A DNA stretch of 38,983 nt from Candidatus Brocadia carolinensis (lineage in GTDB: Bacteria > Planctomycetota > Brocadiia > Brocadiales > Brocadiaceae), in contig AYTS01000060.1 of assembly GCA_002009475.1 (NCBI GenBank), positions 1 through 38,983 of the forward strand. Reading direction: 5' to 3'. Below the pieces are notes generated by a model. The model saw only the letters and a list, made by a program, of their open reading frames with translations. It ran no database searches and was not told the origin of the DNA. A program made the translations under genes and the position numbers. Below, piece by piece: positions 8,961 to 16,777 of the stretch (its first letter is position 1; the number at the start of each line of letters is the position of its first letter).

Positions 8961-9021
8961 AAAAAAGTGTGACATGGCACACTTTGAGACGTCACACTTG
9001 TGTGTCATGACACACTTTTTT
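8961..9021. repeat. inverted repeat with two 16-bp palindromes
   Basis: A 61-base near-palindrome contains GTGTGACATGGCACAC and GTGTGTCATGACACAC; the second is a perfect 16-bp palindrome. The outer arms are A-rich on the left and T-rich on the right, so the whole can fold as one long hairpin. Tandem palindromes of this size resemble paired dimer-binding operators; no regulator is adjacent. Confidence 0.6.
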
Positions 9022-9080
9022 AATAAGATTTCCCGATGGGCTATGCAACAATTCATTGGAAGTTTTGATGACGGTAACAG

Positions 9081-9230
9081 GGTGGCACGGACAAACGGAG
9101 TTTGTCCGTGTTGGACTTGCACGACATTATTTATGAAACATTCATTTTCACATTTGGTTAGACAATACAAGACAGACCTGCAAGCACAAGGCATGAAAAA
9201 CATGGACAAGCATAGCTTGTCCGTGCCACC
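9081..9230. repeat. MITE-like element with 14-bp terminal inverted repeats
   Basis: GGTGGCACGGACAA (9081-9094) and TTGTCCGTGCCACC (9217-9230) are perfect 14-bp inverted repeats enclosing 150 bases. Each end can also fold on itself: CACGGACAAAC with GTTTGTCCGTG on the left, GGACAAGC with GCTTGTCC on the right. No transposase gene is inside. The overlapping 98-codon plus-strand frame has no coding character. Confidence 0.6.
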
Positions 9231-9316
9231 ACATTAGATCATGGCAACTCTGTATCAAGTTTATAAATGTAGAGGTGTTTGGTGTCGTGTCTTGATTAGT
9301 GATTACTTGTAAGCCA

Positions 9317-11161
9317 ATAGGGGTAGGAAAGGCTTTCGCCTCCCCTCCCGCCGAACCGTACAGGCGGATCTCCCGCATACGGCTCTCCAGTCAGTGGTTA
9401 CCCCTTCGGGATTGACAGACTAATGCATGGGTTGTGGTTAATGTGAACAACCCAAGATTAGCAAAGTACGCATTTGGCCATCTCAGATGGTCTGCACCTC
9501 GGCCTCTTCCTTTCCCTCCCCGACGCTTTCTCAGGATGCTCCTCAGTCTCATTCGTATCCAACCGTCTATTCTTGGAAATGTCGTTTTGTGGCTGTGTTT
9601 AAAGTATTCATACCAGCCTCTAAGACTTTGGTTGAGTTCTCCTGTTATACATTTCATGCTCTCTCCTGATGTTCGTCTTGTCTTGTGGCGGATAGTCTCT
9701 TTGAACTTATTCATACTCTTTTTGCGTGGCCATCTCATCCCCCGCTCAAAGAGGTACCCCAGAAAGTCAAATCCTCCCTCCTGGGTTGCATCTACTATTT
9801 TGGTCTTCTCTGGATGCAGTGTCAGTCCTCTTGCTGCGAGCATTCCCTTCATTTCTTCCCATGCCCTCTTTGCTTCTTCTTCATTTCTGCATAGGATAAC
9901 GCTATCATCCGCATACCTGACCATCTCATGCCCCAGTCTTGCCATTTCGTGGTCTATCTTACTCAGATATAGGTTCGCTAATAATGGACTTATTACTGCC
10001 CCCTGTGGTGTCCCCTTCTCTGCTTCCCATTCTTTGAGTCCGTCCATTATCCCCTGTTTCAGATATCCCTCTATCGTCTCCAGTATCCTTCCGTCTGCTA
10101 TCTGTTCCTCCACCTCTTTCATCAGCTTGTCGTGGGGGATGCTGTCAAAGTAGCTCTTGATGTCTGCATCTACTACCCATGGGTGTCCATTCTTCAAGAG
10201 TTCTTCCACTCGCCTCAGCGCGTCTTTACCTCCTCGTCCTGGCCGAAAGCCGTAACTCTGTTCCGCAAATGTCTTCTCAAATATCGGCTCCATTACATTC
10301 CTCATCGCCGTTTGCACAATTCGGTCAGTGACCACGGGGATTCCTAATGGCCTCTTCTCTTTGCTTCCTATCTTCGGTATCCACACCCTCTTGATGGGTT
10401 TTGCCCTGTAGCTCCCCTCTCTGAGTATCTTCTCTAATTCCACAAGATTCTTTTCCGCTTCCTTCTCATACGCCTCGATGCTCTGTCGGTCTACTCCCGC
10501 AGCCCCTCCATTACTCCTCACCTTCTCCCATGACGCTCTCAGGTTCTCGCTTGAGTACACCTTGTCCACCAGACTAAACCATTTGCCTCCTTTCACTCCT
10601 TTCTCCAAAGCCGTCAACATCCGTTCCGTCCATACTGAAGGTTCTGTCCATCTCCACCTTTCCCGGATTTGGACTTCTCCATCTTGCTTAGGGGTTTCTC
10701 CCACTTCCGATGGTCTTTCTTCCTTCTCTATAGTCTTCACTCATCCACCTTCCTGCCTCCCTTTGCTCCACATCCGTTACGATGTTTCTTCGCTCCTATG
10801 GAGGCTCTGACTCCTGATACAGTCACTTCCTCTATCAGGTATCCCTGATTCATGCACCTTGCCTTCTAGCCATTCCGTCTCCAACCACCCATTGCTCCCT
10901 ACCACCGCTTTGTCACGCTACCCCTCAGCTTGATAGGCTTCCTTCTTTTTCTTTTCCCAAAGGTCTGGGCTTCGCCATTCCCTAGCAGGCTCACCGTTAC
11001 AACAGGCCGAATCGAGTTCGTTATTCTACGGACTAGCTTTTCACCTCCCGTTGCTCCCCACCACACCTCACGGTGTCGCAGTTACGGTCGGTTACAGGGC
11101 GGAAAGCGTTTTCCCTGAAGGGGACTTTCACCCCTCTGGCATTGCACACTTTCAGGCGCAC
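9317..11161 (-). mobile_element. full-length group II intron
   Basis: A self-splicing ribozyme and retroelement of 1,845 bases. The 5' boundary reads CTA|GTGCGCC (from 11161). Domain V is the 33-base hairpin 9385-9353, which begins GAGCCGTATGCGG and ends CTGTACGGTTC. Domain VI follows and the intron ends in CCCCTAT at 9317. Domain IV carries the reverse transcriptase. The upstream exon ends in a perfect 7-bp hairpin (GGTAGGC-GAT-GCCTACC, 11181-11165) three bases before the splice site, which fits insertion behind a hairpin or terminator-like structure. A 25-base partly conserved direct repeat (9281-9305 and 11491-11515) flanks the intron and adjoining DNA. Boundaries are inferred by comparison with the dead copy at 5806-6476. 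Confidence 0.85.
9391..10740 (-). CDS. ltrA: group II intron reverse transcriptase/maturase
   Basis: 449-residue intron-encoded protein that stabilises the folded intron and copies it into DNA. RT blocks are in order: GGAAGVDRQSIE, YRAKPIKRVWIPK, RPLGIPVVTDRIVQ, SYGFRPGRGGKDAL, DADIKSYFDSIPHDKL, GTPQGAVISPLLANLYL and the catalytic MVRYADDSVIL. The maturase (X) domain follows with RGWYEYFKHSH and an Arg/Lys-rich DNA-binding tail. I see no C-terminal HNH endonuclease, so target-site cleavage would not be by its own nuclease. The start is GTG with AAGGTGG a few bases upstream. The frame is fully intact, so the element could be mobile. Confidence 0.93.
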   Translation of the reverse strand: MKTIEKEERPSEVGETPKQDGEVQIRERWRWTEPSVWTERMLTALEKGVKGGKWFSLVDKVYSSENLRASWEKVRSNGGAAGVDRQSIEAYEKEAEKNLVELEKILREGSYRAKPIKRVWIPKIGSKEKRPLGIPVVTDRIVQTAMRNVMEPIFEKTFAEQSYGFRPGRGGKDALRRVEELLKNGHPWVVDADIKSYFDSIPHDKLMKEVEEQIADGRILETIEGYLKQGIMDGLKEWEAEKGTPQGAVISPLLANLYLSKIDHEMARLGHEMVRYADDSVILCRNEEEAKRAWEEMKGMLAARGLTLHPEKTKIVDATQEGGFDFLGYLFERGMRWPRKKSMNKFKETIRHKTRRTSGESMKCITGELNQSLRGWYEYFKHSHKTTFPRIDGWIRMRLRSILRKRRGGKGRGRGADHLRWPNAYFANLGLFTLTTTHALVCQSRRGNH

Positions 11162-11556
11162 TAGGGTAGGCATCGCCTACCACGTATTTCGGACGCATGT
11201 CGGATAATTTGTGTGGATGGTGGATGAATGAAATGGCTGAGAATGGTTTGCCGTTGAATGGATTATCGCAATGGTTGGGCTATGCTTGTCTTGGGGGCAG
11301 TGTTGGGGTCACCTTGATTTGTGGCGTGCCCAGAGGAAGAGTACTGCTTTCTAGCGGGTGGAAGTCAGCCAGAGCCATGTAGCATGGATGGCAGGGGGTA
11401 TTGGAAACGTTGCCTTCTGAAGCCCATCGACAAAGTCTGCAATAAGGCAGGCGAGCAACTATCCGGGTTGTAACGAACGTGTTGGTTGTTGGTGTCAAAC
11501 CTTGATTAGTGATTATGTTGTTGACAAGAGGAATATCTGACCCAAAGAAATCTCTG
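11162..11556. other. exon-side DNA beside the intron
   Basis: It starts with the 7-bp hairpin (11165-11181) used as the intron 5' exon, then about 300 bases with no credible gene on either strand. Near the right end lies GGTGTC, four unlike bases, then CTTGATTAGTGATTA (11491-11515). The same arrangement is found at 9281-9305 on the other side of the intron. Confidence 0.45.
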
Positions 11557-11775
11557 TTATTTTACAATCTTTTTTATTTTAGAAGGTAATCTATTAATAA
11601 TAAGTTCCTTCAATTTTACTTTACTGCTGGCATTATCTATATCAATGCCTACCAATTTCCCTTCATCATCGTAATCAAGCACTATACCTTCCGAAATTTC
11701 CGTGCTCTTAACACTTGTTTTTTCTGAAAGGTCAATATAAAGAGAATCAGTTTCGGGATAGTATGCTAACTTCAT
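11557..11775 (-). CDS. DUF2283 protein, putative antitoxin
   Basis: 72 residues matching the DUF2283 pattern: Y-x-P-E-T-D-S-L-Y-I-D-L near the start, then EISEGIVLDYDDEGKLVGIDIDNAS. These small beta-rich proteins are commonly encoded directly behind a short partner gene and behave like antitoxins of type II modules, though most are untested. Its ATG overlaps the stop of the upstream gene by four bases, which implies translational coupling and a fixed ratio of the two proteins. No DNA-binding domain is seen. Confidence 0.85.
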   Translation of the reverse strand: MKLAYYPETDSLYIDLSEKTSVKSTEISEGIVLDYDDEGKLVGIDIDNASSKVKLKELIINRLPSKIKKIVK

Positions 11776-12014
11776 GGCTTAAACCTCCTGTCTGGAAATG
11801 CATTATGAATAGTTCGTTTATCTTCAAGGGTAATGACTTGTAATATCTTTCCTTCAAGTTCTGATATTGAACCCCAAAACCTGACCCGATTATTTTCTTG
11901 AGGTTCAACTTTAATTGGATTTTCAATAACTTGAAGACACCATTCTTTCTTAAGATATGGACGCTTCCTCATTGTCTCGTTTTCAAAATATTCTGTAAAT
12001 TTATATTTGTCCAT
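11772..12014 (-). CDS. small DUF4258-like protein, putative toxin partner of DUF2283
   Basis: About 80 residues (MDKYKFTEYF start; the frame is open to 12038). Family-like features are RKRPYLKKEWCLQVIENPIKVE, an RVRFWG strand and the C-terminal LEDKRTIHNAFPDRRF. The same ending is common in short proteins paired with DUF2283. By analogy it may be a ribonuclease-like toxin or a non-enzymatic partner, which I cannot show. The start is uncertain: neither 12038 nor 12014 has a strong ribosome site, though GAGG lies about 16 bases before 12014. It overlaps the DUF2283 start by four bases. Confidence 0.7.
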   Translation of the reverse strand: MDKYKFTEYFENETMRKRPYLKKEWCLQVIENPIKVEPQENNRVRFWGSISELEGKILQVITLEDKRTIHNAFPDRRFKP

Positions 12015-12038
12015 TAAGCAATATAGTTGCCTCTGCAT

Positions 12039-12656
12039 TTTTCATGTTATAACAACCACATCATAGATGTACACCATGATGTACGTCAAAAGGCAATAAA
12101 ACCGATTTGGTTACCACAAAACAATCTATGCCAAAAAGGGCTTTTCTGGTGTGTATTCCAATGCATGTGATTGTTATCAAACCATCAGCCACATATCTCA
12201 TCGGCATTCATGTAAGATACGGTCCGCGTAAAAACTTCCGCCAATACTACTATGTCCTCAGCACAGGAGATCTTCATTATGGTTTTGTCAAAAAGTAAAA
12301 GGTCTTGAGGTCAGACCTTGAAAATAGAATACAAAATCTGCGCTTATCCGCAGGGCGGCTTTTGTTACTGCAGTTAAGCGTACACCAAATACTTCCCAAA
12401 TCCAGAAATTTCTTTTCCTGACCTGATTTTTCTTCTATTCATTTCTCACTTGAACGAATCAGAAAAGGTGCAAAAAGGAGAGAGGGGAACTAATAGAAAA
12501 GAGGAGAAATAAATTCTGAAAACGCTTATTCTTTTTTTCTCCATTTCTCCACCTTTACCCTTTCTCCACACAACTAATTCCAAGGATACCATACTTAATT
12601 GTTGATTTTGCATTTTACCTATAGTGGCTGGTTATGTCACTAATAGTATGCATACA
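12039..12656. other. intergenic with possible transposase fragment
   Basis: A 63-codon plus-strand frame at 12107-12298 contains VRYGPRKNFRQYYYVLSTGDL, which resembles the strand before the last catalytic residue in IS4-like transposases; it lacks both ends and is at best a relic. Around 12303-12323 is a 7-bp hairpin (AAGGTCT/AGACCTT). From 12460 to 12580 purine-rich and pyrimidine-rich halves form a loose inverted repeat similar in composition to 37110-37190. Confidence 0.35.
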
Positions 12657-12847
12657 TTAGACGACCCTGGACTCCGGTATTTGAATACCATCTTCTTTTG
12701 CCGTCTTTAACCAAAACTCCACAGCATTTTCTGCATGTTCAAGCGCCTCTTTTTTTTGACTTGCCATGCGCCATGCACCATGCACCCAGGTAGTTCCGGT
12801 ACTTCAACAACATAAATATTGTCTGTCTTATCCCAATAAATAATCAT
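12657..12847 (-). pseudogene. HicB-like (UPF0150) antitoxin, frameshifted
   Basis: The N-terminal half reads MIIYWDKTDNIYVVEVPELPGC and the C-terminal half, in another frame, reads KKEALEHAENAVEFWLKTA and ends in IQIPESRVV. Together these are a classic HicB-type small antitoxin fold of about 60 residues. Two lesions lie between: three tandem copies of a 7-base unit (GCATGGT, GCATGGC, GCATGGC at 12783-12763), and a run of eight A (12757-12750). Removing one 7-mer and one A restores a continuous frame through CMVHGKSKKEAL. No HicA toxin gene is adjacent, so the module is a solitary relic. Confidence 0.75.
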
Positions 12848-12896
12848 TTCCTACTAACGCAGCGAAGGCGCAACCAATTCTCCGTTGTGAAAGTGG

Positions 12897-13010
12897 GAGA
12901 TTGCTTCGGAAAAGACCCTCGCAATGACACAGGCTATGCTTTGATGACATATGGTGCATTGTCATTGCGAGCACATTCGCGTTGCTCAGGGTAAACTCCG
13001 CGAAGCAATC
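12897..13010. repeat. REP/MITE-like nested inverted repeat
   Basis: Outer arms GATTGCTTCG (12899-12908) and CGAAGCAATC (13001-13010) and inner arms CTCGCAATGACA (12918-12929) and TGTCATTGCGAG (12960-12971) are perfect inverted repeats. This is a common dispersed bacterial palindromic element. A partial copy occurs at about 26752-26812. Confidence 0.75.
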
Positions 13011-13251
13011 TTTCTCTCATAAACAATCTGTACCCACTGATAAGGGATAAATAGGGTTGTGAAAAAACTTACAAAAAAAGAAGTTTTTACACGGTAATAC
13101 TATACCATATTGTGATTCACTCATTGTTTTTCTCTAAATTTAATTTATACGTTGTTAATATTTTTCTTATCTGGGGTGCATTCCCAATTTTTTGTAAATA
13201 ATTGCACCTGTCTGTCGGCTGAGATATAGTACGCAAATATCTTGCATGAGT

Positions 13252-13292
13252 AACCCTGACAGGGTTTGGAACCCTGTCAGGGTTGTTTTTTT
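13252..13292 (+). terminator. strong hairpin, terminator-like
   Basis: AACCCTGACAGGGTT and AACCCTGTCAGGGTT form a perfect 15-bp stem with a 3-base loop, followed by G and seven T. Each arm is itself nearly palindromic. No plus-strand gene ends just before it, so it may be a mobile palindrome that works as a terminator by chance. Confidence 0.6.
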
Positions 13293-13383
13293 CCAGATCC
13301 CATTATGGTTCAAAAAAATGGGAATCCACCCCTTTACCATAGCATCAGAGAGATGACAAAGCATCAAGAATTGAGGTCAAATA

Positions 13384-13540
13384 TTATTGACAAACCTGCC
13401 TTAGCTCTTTGATAATCTGAGAAAGATGCTTATCACCTTTCAGTCTTTCCCGTAACCTTTTCTCCCTAGGCTCACAGCGGTCAATTGCAAAATGTGTTTG
13501 GATTAGGAAGGTCTGACTCTTACTGACCTTTAAGAATTGA
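13384..13540 (-). other. possible C-terminal gene fragment
   Basis: An open minus-strand frame of about 50 codons ends in a charged helix, with segments THFAIDRCEPREKRLRERLK and LSQIIKELRQVCQ before TAA. The composition is protein-like, but there is no start codon with a ribosome site and a stop lies upstream in frame. I do not recognise the family. Stretches 13011-13251 and 13293-13383 hold nothing else that I can name. Confidence 0.3.
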
Positions 13541-13620
13541 ACTCACCATTTCACCGCATGTCGCAAATGTGGAAAGTGTGGCGTAAAAGACAAAGGCAAA
13601 CACGCAGATTCGCCCTATCT

Positions 13621-13849
13621 TTAAACTGAAGTTAATGCTTGTTCAACTTCTATGGGAAGTTCAATCAATATAAAATGGCTGTGATGATAAAGATAGTCTT
13701 CCCCACTTTCATCAATTACCCGAAAAAAGTCGTCCTTCTCTGCCCTTTCATCAGAGATGATTTCATGAATCTTGCGTATGATGAGGGATGCTTCGTAATC
13801 GGTATTATCAATACAAATAGCAAAACGTTTTTTTGCCAGTGTTCATCAT
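13621..13849 (-). pseudogene. small conserved hypothetical protein, frameshifted
   Basis: Reading from ATG ATG at 13849, MMNTGKK runs into seven A (13834-13828). With six A the frame continues RFAICIDNTDYEASLIIRKI, then DESGEDYLYHHSHFILIELP to the TAA at 13621, giving about 75 residues. Short proteins with the pattern D-N-x-D-Y-x-A-S-L and a late I-D-E-S-G-E-D-Y-L-Y are familiar to me as uncharacterised, sporadically distributed genes often near toxin-antitoxin loci. No function is known. The single extra A matches other breaks in this window, so the gene may be intact. Confidence 0.6.
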
Positions 13850-14066
13850 TATCAATCCAAGTAATGCTTTATTTTACTATTCGTTTGACGGTAATAAATA
13901 TTTCTGATGGGCAACCTTTTTCTGATTATATTTGAGTATCTGAGAAATAAACCATTGTAATAACAAGAAACAACGAGACTCCGCAGAAACTCCCGTTTTC
14001 TGGCTCAAAACAAAAGGCAGGATAAACGTCCCAGCCTGGCGTTATAATGCATGTGTGATGCCAGAC

Positions 14067-14546
14067 CTACTTTTTTTCCCCATGCTTATCAGACCCGATG
14101 TGTATATCAAGGTGTTTATGACAGGTAACGCAGGTTTGCCGTAATTTTCCTGTTTCCCAAAGCATATCTTCCAGCGAGTTAGCCCTGTTTGCATCTTTTA
14201 GTACAGCGGTTATATTTTCTGACGCCTTCAACATCGCCTGGTTAAATTCCTGATATTTATTGTCATCCGGGCGCTCAAATTTTGTCGTTGCGGTCTTACA
14301 GAACAATACGAGGTTCGTGCATGCATCCTCGTAGATTTTTCGTTCTTTCTCCACTTCATCAAAGGAGAAGTAGGTCGCAAGCCGATCCAATATCTTAGAG
14401 TACGCATCTATCTTGCACATAAGTTCCGCTAATTCACTCTTCTCCTTTTCATCGCCTTTAACCAGCCCCAGCCCTGTAAAAACCATAAAGACTGTGCAAA
14501 ACAGCAGCACAACGCTATCTGTAAAAAATGCCTTCCTCAACACCAT
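14067..14546 (-). CDS. exported monoheme cytochrome c
   Basis: 159 residues with a signal peptide (hydrophobic ~10-30). Only one heme-binding motif is present, CVTCH, near the C-terminus (about residue 139-143). It is preceded by long amphipathic helices, the arrangement of four-helix-bundle cytochrome c' and b562-like proteins, where the heme site is in the last helix. It would work in the periplasm or an equivalent compartment as a small electron carrier or gas-binding protein. A GGAGG site stands before the ATG. It is downstream of the PepF gene on the same strand with a 147-base gap (14547-14693), so co-transcription is possible but not shown. Confidence 0.85.
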   Translation of the reverse strand: MVLRKAFFTDSVVLLFCTVFMVFTGLGLVKGDEKEKSELAELMCKIDAYSKILDRLATYFSFDEVEKERKIYEDACTNLVLFCKTATTKFERPDDNKYQEFNQAMLKASENITAVLKDANRANSLEDMLWETGKLRQTCVTCHKHLDIHIGSDKHGEKK

Positions 14547-14693
14547 GATCCCCTCCGTTAAATATCTAAAACACCATTCTGTAACTACGTAGGTCTACCT
14601 CACTCAAAACCGTCTTTGCGTCTTTACACAAAAATTGATTTGTGAAAAAGATCCGGCAACTGTGTTCTGGAAATTGAGTGGTTACAAAGTATC

Positions 14694-16478
14694 TTACAAC
14701 GATTTATATTCCTTCAGTAATTTTCTGAATTTGTCAACCGTCACCTCATACACCATTTTTCCGGTGAGATCGACCCCGGCATCTTTCAGGATTTCAAGCG
14801 GTTCTTTGTGTGACCCTGCTCCTAGAAATGCCAAATAATCCTCAACAGCACCTTTTTCCCCGGAGATTACCCGCCCGGACAAGGCTAGTGCAGCAGACAG
14901 ACTGGTGGCATATTTGTAGACATAAAAGGCATTGTAAAAATGAGGGATGCGCGCCCACTCGTAGTTTAGCTGCTCATCGATAACCATCCCCTTGCCCAGA
15001 AAAGTATCAAGGTTCTTCCGGTAGATGTCGGTTATGCTTTTTGCGATCAACACCTTGCCGGATTCTGCCATTTCGTGAACCTCCTGTTCAAAATTTGCGA
15101 ACATGGTCTGCCGGTAGAAGGTTGCTTCAATTCGTTTCATGGCGTGATAGAGAAAGAACTTCTTTTCTTCACTTGATTCGGCGATCTTTGACATGTGATC
15201 AGAAAGTAAGGCTTCATTGAACGTCGAGGCTATCTCAGCCAGAAAGATGGGATTTTGATAATAGATAAAGGATTGCCTTTCAATGGAGTAATCCCGATGC
15301 AGGCAATGGCCGAATTCATGAGCAAATGTTGAGACGTCAGAAAACTTTTCCGTATAATTCAAGAAAATTAATCCCCGGCTCGCATAACTCCCCCACGAGA
15401 ACGCCCCCGCTCTCTTGCCGGGAGACTCAAAGACATCAATGACACGCGCTCGAATTGTGGCGTCGTATTTCCTGAGATATTCCGTGCCAAGGGGTTCAAA
15501 CGCTGCACGAGCCAGCCCAATGGCTTCTTCGTAAGAATATTTCTTGTCAATATCTTCAACAAGGGGAACATAATTATCGTAGAAGTGTAATTCTCCTATG
15601 CCGAGTTCTTCCCTTTTCAGGGCATTGAACTCGCTGATTACATTAATATTCTCCTTCGCTACTTCTACGAGATTACTGATTACCGTGGTTGGCAGGTAAT
15701 CGGGAAACACGGACATTTCCAGCATGGACGGATAGTTGCGTACCTTCGCCAGCTTAATATTTGCAAGCACGTTTGCGGCATAGGTATTTGCCAAGACGTC
15801 GATATTCTGCCGGTAAGGCTGGTAATAGTGTTCAAATGCCTTTTGCCGGAGTACCCGGTCATGAGACTCCAGCAATTGAGCGTATTTTGCATGAGAGAGG
15901 CGAATCGCTTCTCCCTCGTGTTCAAACTCAGCGAATGAAATATTGTTGTTATGAAAGGCGGAAAAAACATCATCGGGTTTTTTTAAGGCAATTTCCAGTT
16001 CCGCTAAAACCGCTTCTGTTTCTTCAGAAAGGATATGGGGCTTGTACCGGGCATAGCTTTCCAGAAAGAAACGATACGCGCCCAGGTGAGCATTTTCACG
16101 GATCATGGTATCGATATCATCCGGTGATAAGGAGGACAACTCCTTCTTTATGAAAACAGTCTCCGCAGAAATCTTTGAGACAAGCAGTTCGATACGGCCT
16201 TTCATCTCTTCGTATACGGCATCCCGGGTATCTTCAAAAAAGCGCACATGCGCATATACGTATAAATTTTCTTTGGTTGCGGAATAGTCAAGATAAACCA
16301 GCATAAACTGCTCAAGTTTACGGGCATCACCAAGAGAACCTTTGAACCCCAGAATCTGTGAGAGTCCCTTCTCCACCTTCCGGTAATCTTCTTCCCAGGA
16401 GTCGTTCGATGCATACATAACAGACAAATCCCACTTGTATTTTTCTTCTATCTGATCTCTGGTTTCAATCATATTCAT
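14694..16478 (-). CDS. pepF: oligoendopeptidase F (M3 family)
   Basis: Cytoplasmic zinc metallopeptidase that degrades short peptides. About 594 residues, the usual PepF length. The zinc site HEFGH lies near residue 386 within VSTFAHEFGHCLHRDYS. The downstream helix ends with the PepF-typical YKYATSLSAALALS and DYLAFLGAGSHKEPLEILKDAGVDL. I start at ATG 16478, which has GGAAG about nine bases upstream. The frame stays open upstream through a GTG at 16505 and then through a Smr domain without any stop, so a fusion product cannot be excluded. Confidence 0.93.
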   Translation of the reverse strand: MNMIETRDQIEEKYKWDLSVMYASNDSWEEDYRKVEKGLSQILGFKGSLGDARKLEQFMLVYLDYSATKENLYVYAHVRFFEDTRDAVYEEMKGRIELLVSKISAETVFIKKELSSLSPDDIDTMIRENAHLGAYRFFLESYARYKPHILSEETEAVLAELEIALKKPDDVFSAFHNNNISFAEFEHEGEAIRLSHAKYAQLLESHDRVLRQKAFEHYYQPYRQNIDVLANTYAANVLANIKLAKVRNYPSMLEMSVFPDYLPTTVISNLVEVAKENINVISEFNALKREELGIGELHFYDNYVPLVEDIDKKYSYEEAIGLARAAFEPLGTEYLRKYDATIRARVIDVFESPGKRAGAFSWGSYASRGLIFLNYTEKFSDVSTFAHEFGHCLHRDYSIERQSFIYYQNPIFLAEIASTFNEALLSDHMSKIAESSEEKKFFLYHAMKRIEATFYRQTMFANFEQEVHEMAESGKVLIAKSITDIYRKNLDTFLGKGMVIDEQLNYEWARIPHFYNAFYVYKYATSLSAALALSGRVISGEKGAVEDYLAFLGAGSHKEPLEILKDAGVDLTGKMVYEVTVDKFRKLLKEYKSL

Positions 16479-16742
16479 AATATTTCTTCCATGTTTAAAA
16501 TGCACAAAAAGTCTCCCAAAATTATCGCTGTCTTTCTCGATGCGGTGGTAAAGCTTTTTTATGTCTGGACGGTTCAGAAAGCGTAAAACGGCATTCTTTA
16601 ATTGACCACTCCCTTTGCCGGGAATAATTTCAACGAGAGCAATTCTCTTCTCAACAGCCTCACTGATAATCCGATTAAGCTCCTTCTCAATTAATTGTCC
16701 TTTTTTACAGATGTCGTGGAGGTCGAGTTTTAGTTTTGCGAT
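16479..16742 (-). CDS. Smr-domain reading frame lacking a standard start, in frame with pepF
   Basis: About 80 codons encode a compact Smr domain (the MutS2 C-terminal nuclease fold): LKLDLHDI, then VEIIPGKGSGQLKNAVLRFL and a tail LYHRIEKDSDNFGRLFVHFK. Stand-alone Smr proteins start just like this with MAKLKLDLHD; here the position of that Met is ATC (16742-16740). There is no ATG, GTG or TTG between the upstream TAA and the end of the domain, and no stop before pepF. So either a start was lost, ATC is used, or the domain is the head of a fusion. Smr domains nick DNA or RNA or rescue stalled ribosomes. Confidence 0.65.
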
Positions 16743-16777
16743 AAGATATTACTATGCCTTAGATTAATAAAGTGCAA

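Noticed and set aside
8941..9237. 98-codon plus-strand frame
   Set aside because: Made of the palindromic operator-like repeat and the MITE-like element; no ribosome site and no family resemblance.
9434..10153. 239-codon plus-strand frame
   Set aside because: Antisense shadow of the reverse transcriptase, which has all RT motifs on the other strand.
11280..11498. 72-codon minus-strand frame beside the intron
   Set aside because: No ribosome site and an unconvincing composition; it may be a common spurious frame near such introns.
13167..13367. 66-codon minus-strand frame
   Set aside because: It crosses the 15-bp perfect hairpin repeat and resembles no family; probably chance.
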